The translations under genes and the position numbers were made by a program. A stretch of 5,986 bases of DNA from Patescibacteria group bacterium (lineage in GTDB: Bacteria; Patescibacteriota; Minisyncoccia; Phycocordibacterales; Phycocordibacteraceae), in NCBI GenBank assembly GCA_018826405.1, contig JAHJZL010000030.1:1-5986 (forward strand), in the 5' to 3' direction. Each line of letters opens with the position of its first letter. The first letter of the stretch is position 1. The notes below the pieces were generated by a model, which had not been told where the DNA came from, did no database searches, and saw only the letters and a list, made by a program, of their open reading frames with translations. Shown in pieces: positions 5,434 through 5,986 of the stretch.

Positions 5434-5454
5434 CCCCTCTGTTGACCCGAGGGG
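5434..5454 (-). promoter_or_regulatory. Hairpin burying the Shine-Dalgarno of the 126-aa gene
   Basis: On the minus strand CCCCTC (5454-5449) pairs with GAGGGG (5439-5434) around a 9-nt loop. The GAGGGG arm is the gene's ribosome binding site, 6 nt before the ATG. Six mostly GC pairs should limit initiation unless opened by heat, a ligand, a protein or upstream ribosomes. Confidence 0.5.
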
Positions 5455-5465
5455 ATGGTACCACA

Positions 5466-5514
5466 CGAAAGAAAAAGAAAAGCACCCGGGACGCTTATGT
5501 CTCGGGTGTTTTTT
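5466..5514. terminator. Terminator overlapping the end of the right-edge gene
   Basis: CACCCG (5483-5488) pairs with CGGGTG (5503-5508). After a G/T position, GAC (5490-5492) pairs with GTC (5499-5501) around a 6-nt loop. On the minus strand the tail is the U-rich complement of 5466-5482, so the right-edge gene ends here. The plus strand also has T6 (5509-5514). The gene's TAA (5497-5495) sits in the loop. Confidence 0.85.
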
Positions 5515-5986
5515 GTTGAAACCGGCTGTCTCCCCAGGCTCTGAGTGCGGATTGATATGCGAGAGAGTCCGACTCCAGATAGGTCTCGTACTCTTTCGCA
5601 ACCTGTTCTGCAAACACAGCAAGGAGCTCGTCTCGTTCCTTCAGCTCAGCGAGATAGTCGCGCGCATCAAGTGCAGGGTACACAACGTACCACGTCTGAT
5701 AGGTGACGAGATTGCCATGATGCTCTATGAGCACACGACTCTCTGCAGTCTCCCGCAGGCGGCGGTCTACTGTGTCTAGGAATCCATCCGCCGGATGTCC
5801 CCGCATGAAGTATTCCACCTGCTGCCCGGGTTCCTGATGGTGCAGGTATGCGCAGTCCTTCCAGCGGTTAGCGACAAACCACATCGCAAGCGCCATTTGC
5901 ATGGCCGGGCACCCTTCTGAGAGCTTCCACTGACGCTCCAAGAGTGGCTCAACACAACCTTCCTCATAGACGGGGATGCAGGCAGC
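5495..5986 (-). CDS. Hypothetical protein, N-terminus beyond the right edge
   Basis: Open from the window edge to TAA at 5497-5495: 163 codons are visible and the true start is outside, because the frame stays open past the TTG at 5941. I do not recognise the family. The visible part begins with a Cys-containing region (Cys 3, 11, 26 and 45 of the fragment), a hydrophobic helix MALAMWFVANRW (31-42), and His pairs at 49-50 and 89-90. A long charged helix rich in Glu, Leu and Arg (about 108-140) and a polar tail follow. The Cys/His content permits metal binding but no standard zinc motif is clear. The last codons (TPET) lie inside the terminator hairpin. It is upstream of, and co-oriented with, the 126-aa gene, so the two may share a role despite the terminator between them. 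Confidence 0.85.
   Translation of the reverse strand, partial: AACIPVYEEGCVEPLLERQWKLSEGCPAMQMALAMWFVANRWKDCAYLHHQEPGQQVEYFMRGHPADGFLDTVDRRLRETAESRVLIEHHGNLVTYQTWYVVYPALDARDYLAELKERDELLAVFAEQVAKEYETYLESDSLAYQSALRAWGDSRFQQKTPET

Noticed and set aside
5428..5622. Upstream extension of the 126-aa gene to 5622
   Set aside because: The extra 65 codons overlap the right-edge gene and cross its terminator; the internal ATG at 5427 has a proper Shine-Dalgarno.
1..5986. CRISPR array, tRNA genes or insertion sequence
   Set aside because: No regularly spaced repeats, no tRNA-like T-arm or acceptor pairing, and no transposase-like reading frame were seen.

Overview
The window looks like a chromosomal segment of a candidate phyla radiation bacterium (Patescibacteria, most like Parcubacteria). 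The grounds are a four-domain ribosomal protein S1, a metallo-beta-lactamase-fold protein of a type I associate with Parcubacteria, and a tight cluster of that protein with a small one-helix membrane protein and gyrA. This placement rests on protein appearance only; no search was run. The standard code (TGA = stop) fits all the long genes.

Left part (1-3120), minus strand: an apparent three-gene operon reading leftwards. The order is an MBL-fold protein (3078-2434), a small single-pass membrane protein (2431-2072) and DNA gyrase subunit A (2069 to beyond the left edge, 689 codons visible). The two junctions are only 2 nt each, so translation is probably coupled. A perfect TATAAT lies just upstream of the MBL start.

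Middle (3106-3856), about 750 bp without a long gene, but densely organised on the plus strand. First comes a fold-rich stretch (about 3129-3254) followed by an intrinsic terminator (3267-3303), which I read as a candidate small RNA. Next is a consensus DnaA box (3309-3317). Then comes a very good sigma70-type promoter (3324-3352), a nested leader hairpin, a Shine-Dalgarno sequence, a 50-codon GC-rich ORF (3426-3578) with 43 of 50 codons ending in G or C, and an 11-bp GC-rich hairpin (3618-3641). This compact unit has a composition unlike the genes around it and is the most unusual thing in the window. After an AT-rich stretch comes a weaker promoter and a predicted three-way-junction RNA in the S1 leader.

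Right part (3857-5986): rpsA on the plus strand ends at a strong bidirectional terminator, shared with a convergent minus-strand pair of unrecognised genes. The downstream member (5427-5047, 126 aa) has its Shine-Dalgarno buried in a short GC hairpin. The upstream member (5495 to beyond the right edge) has its stop codon in the loop of its own terminator.
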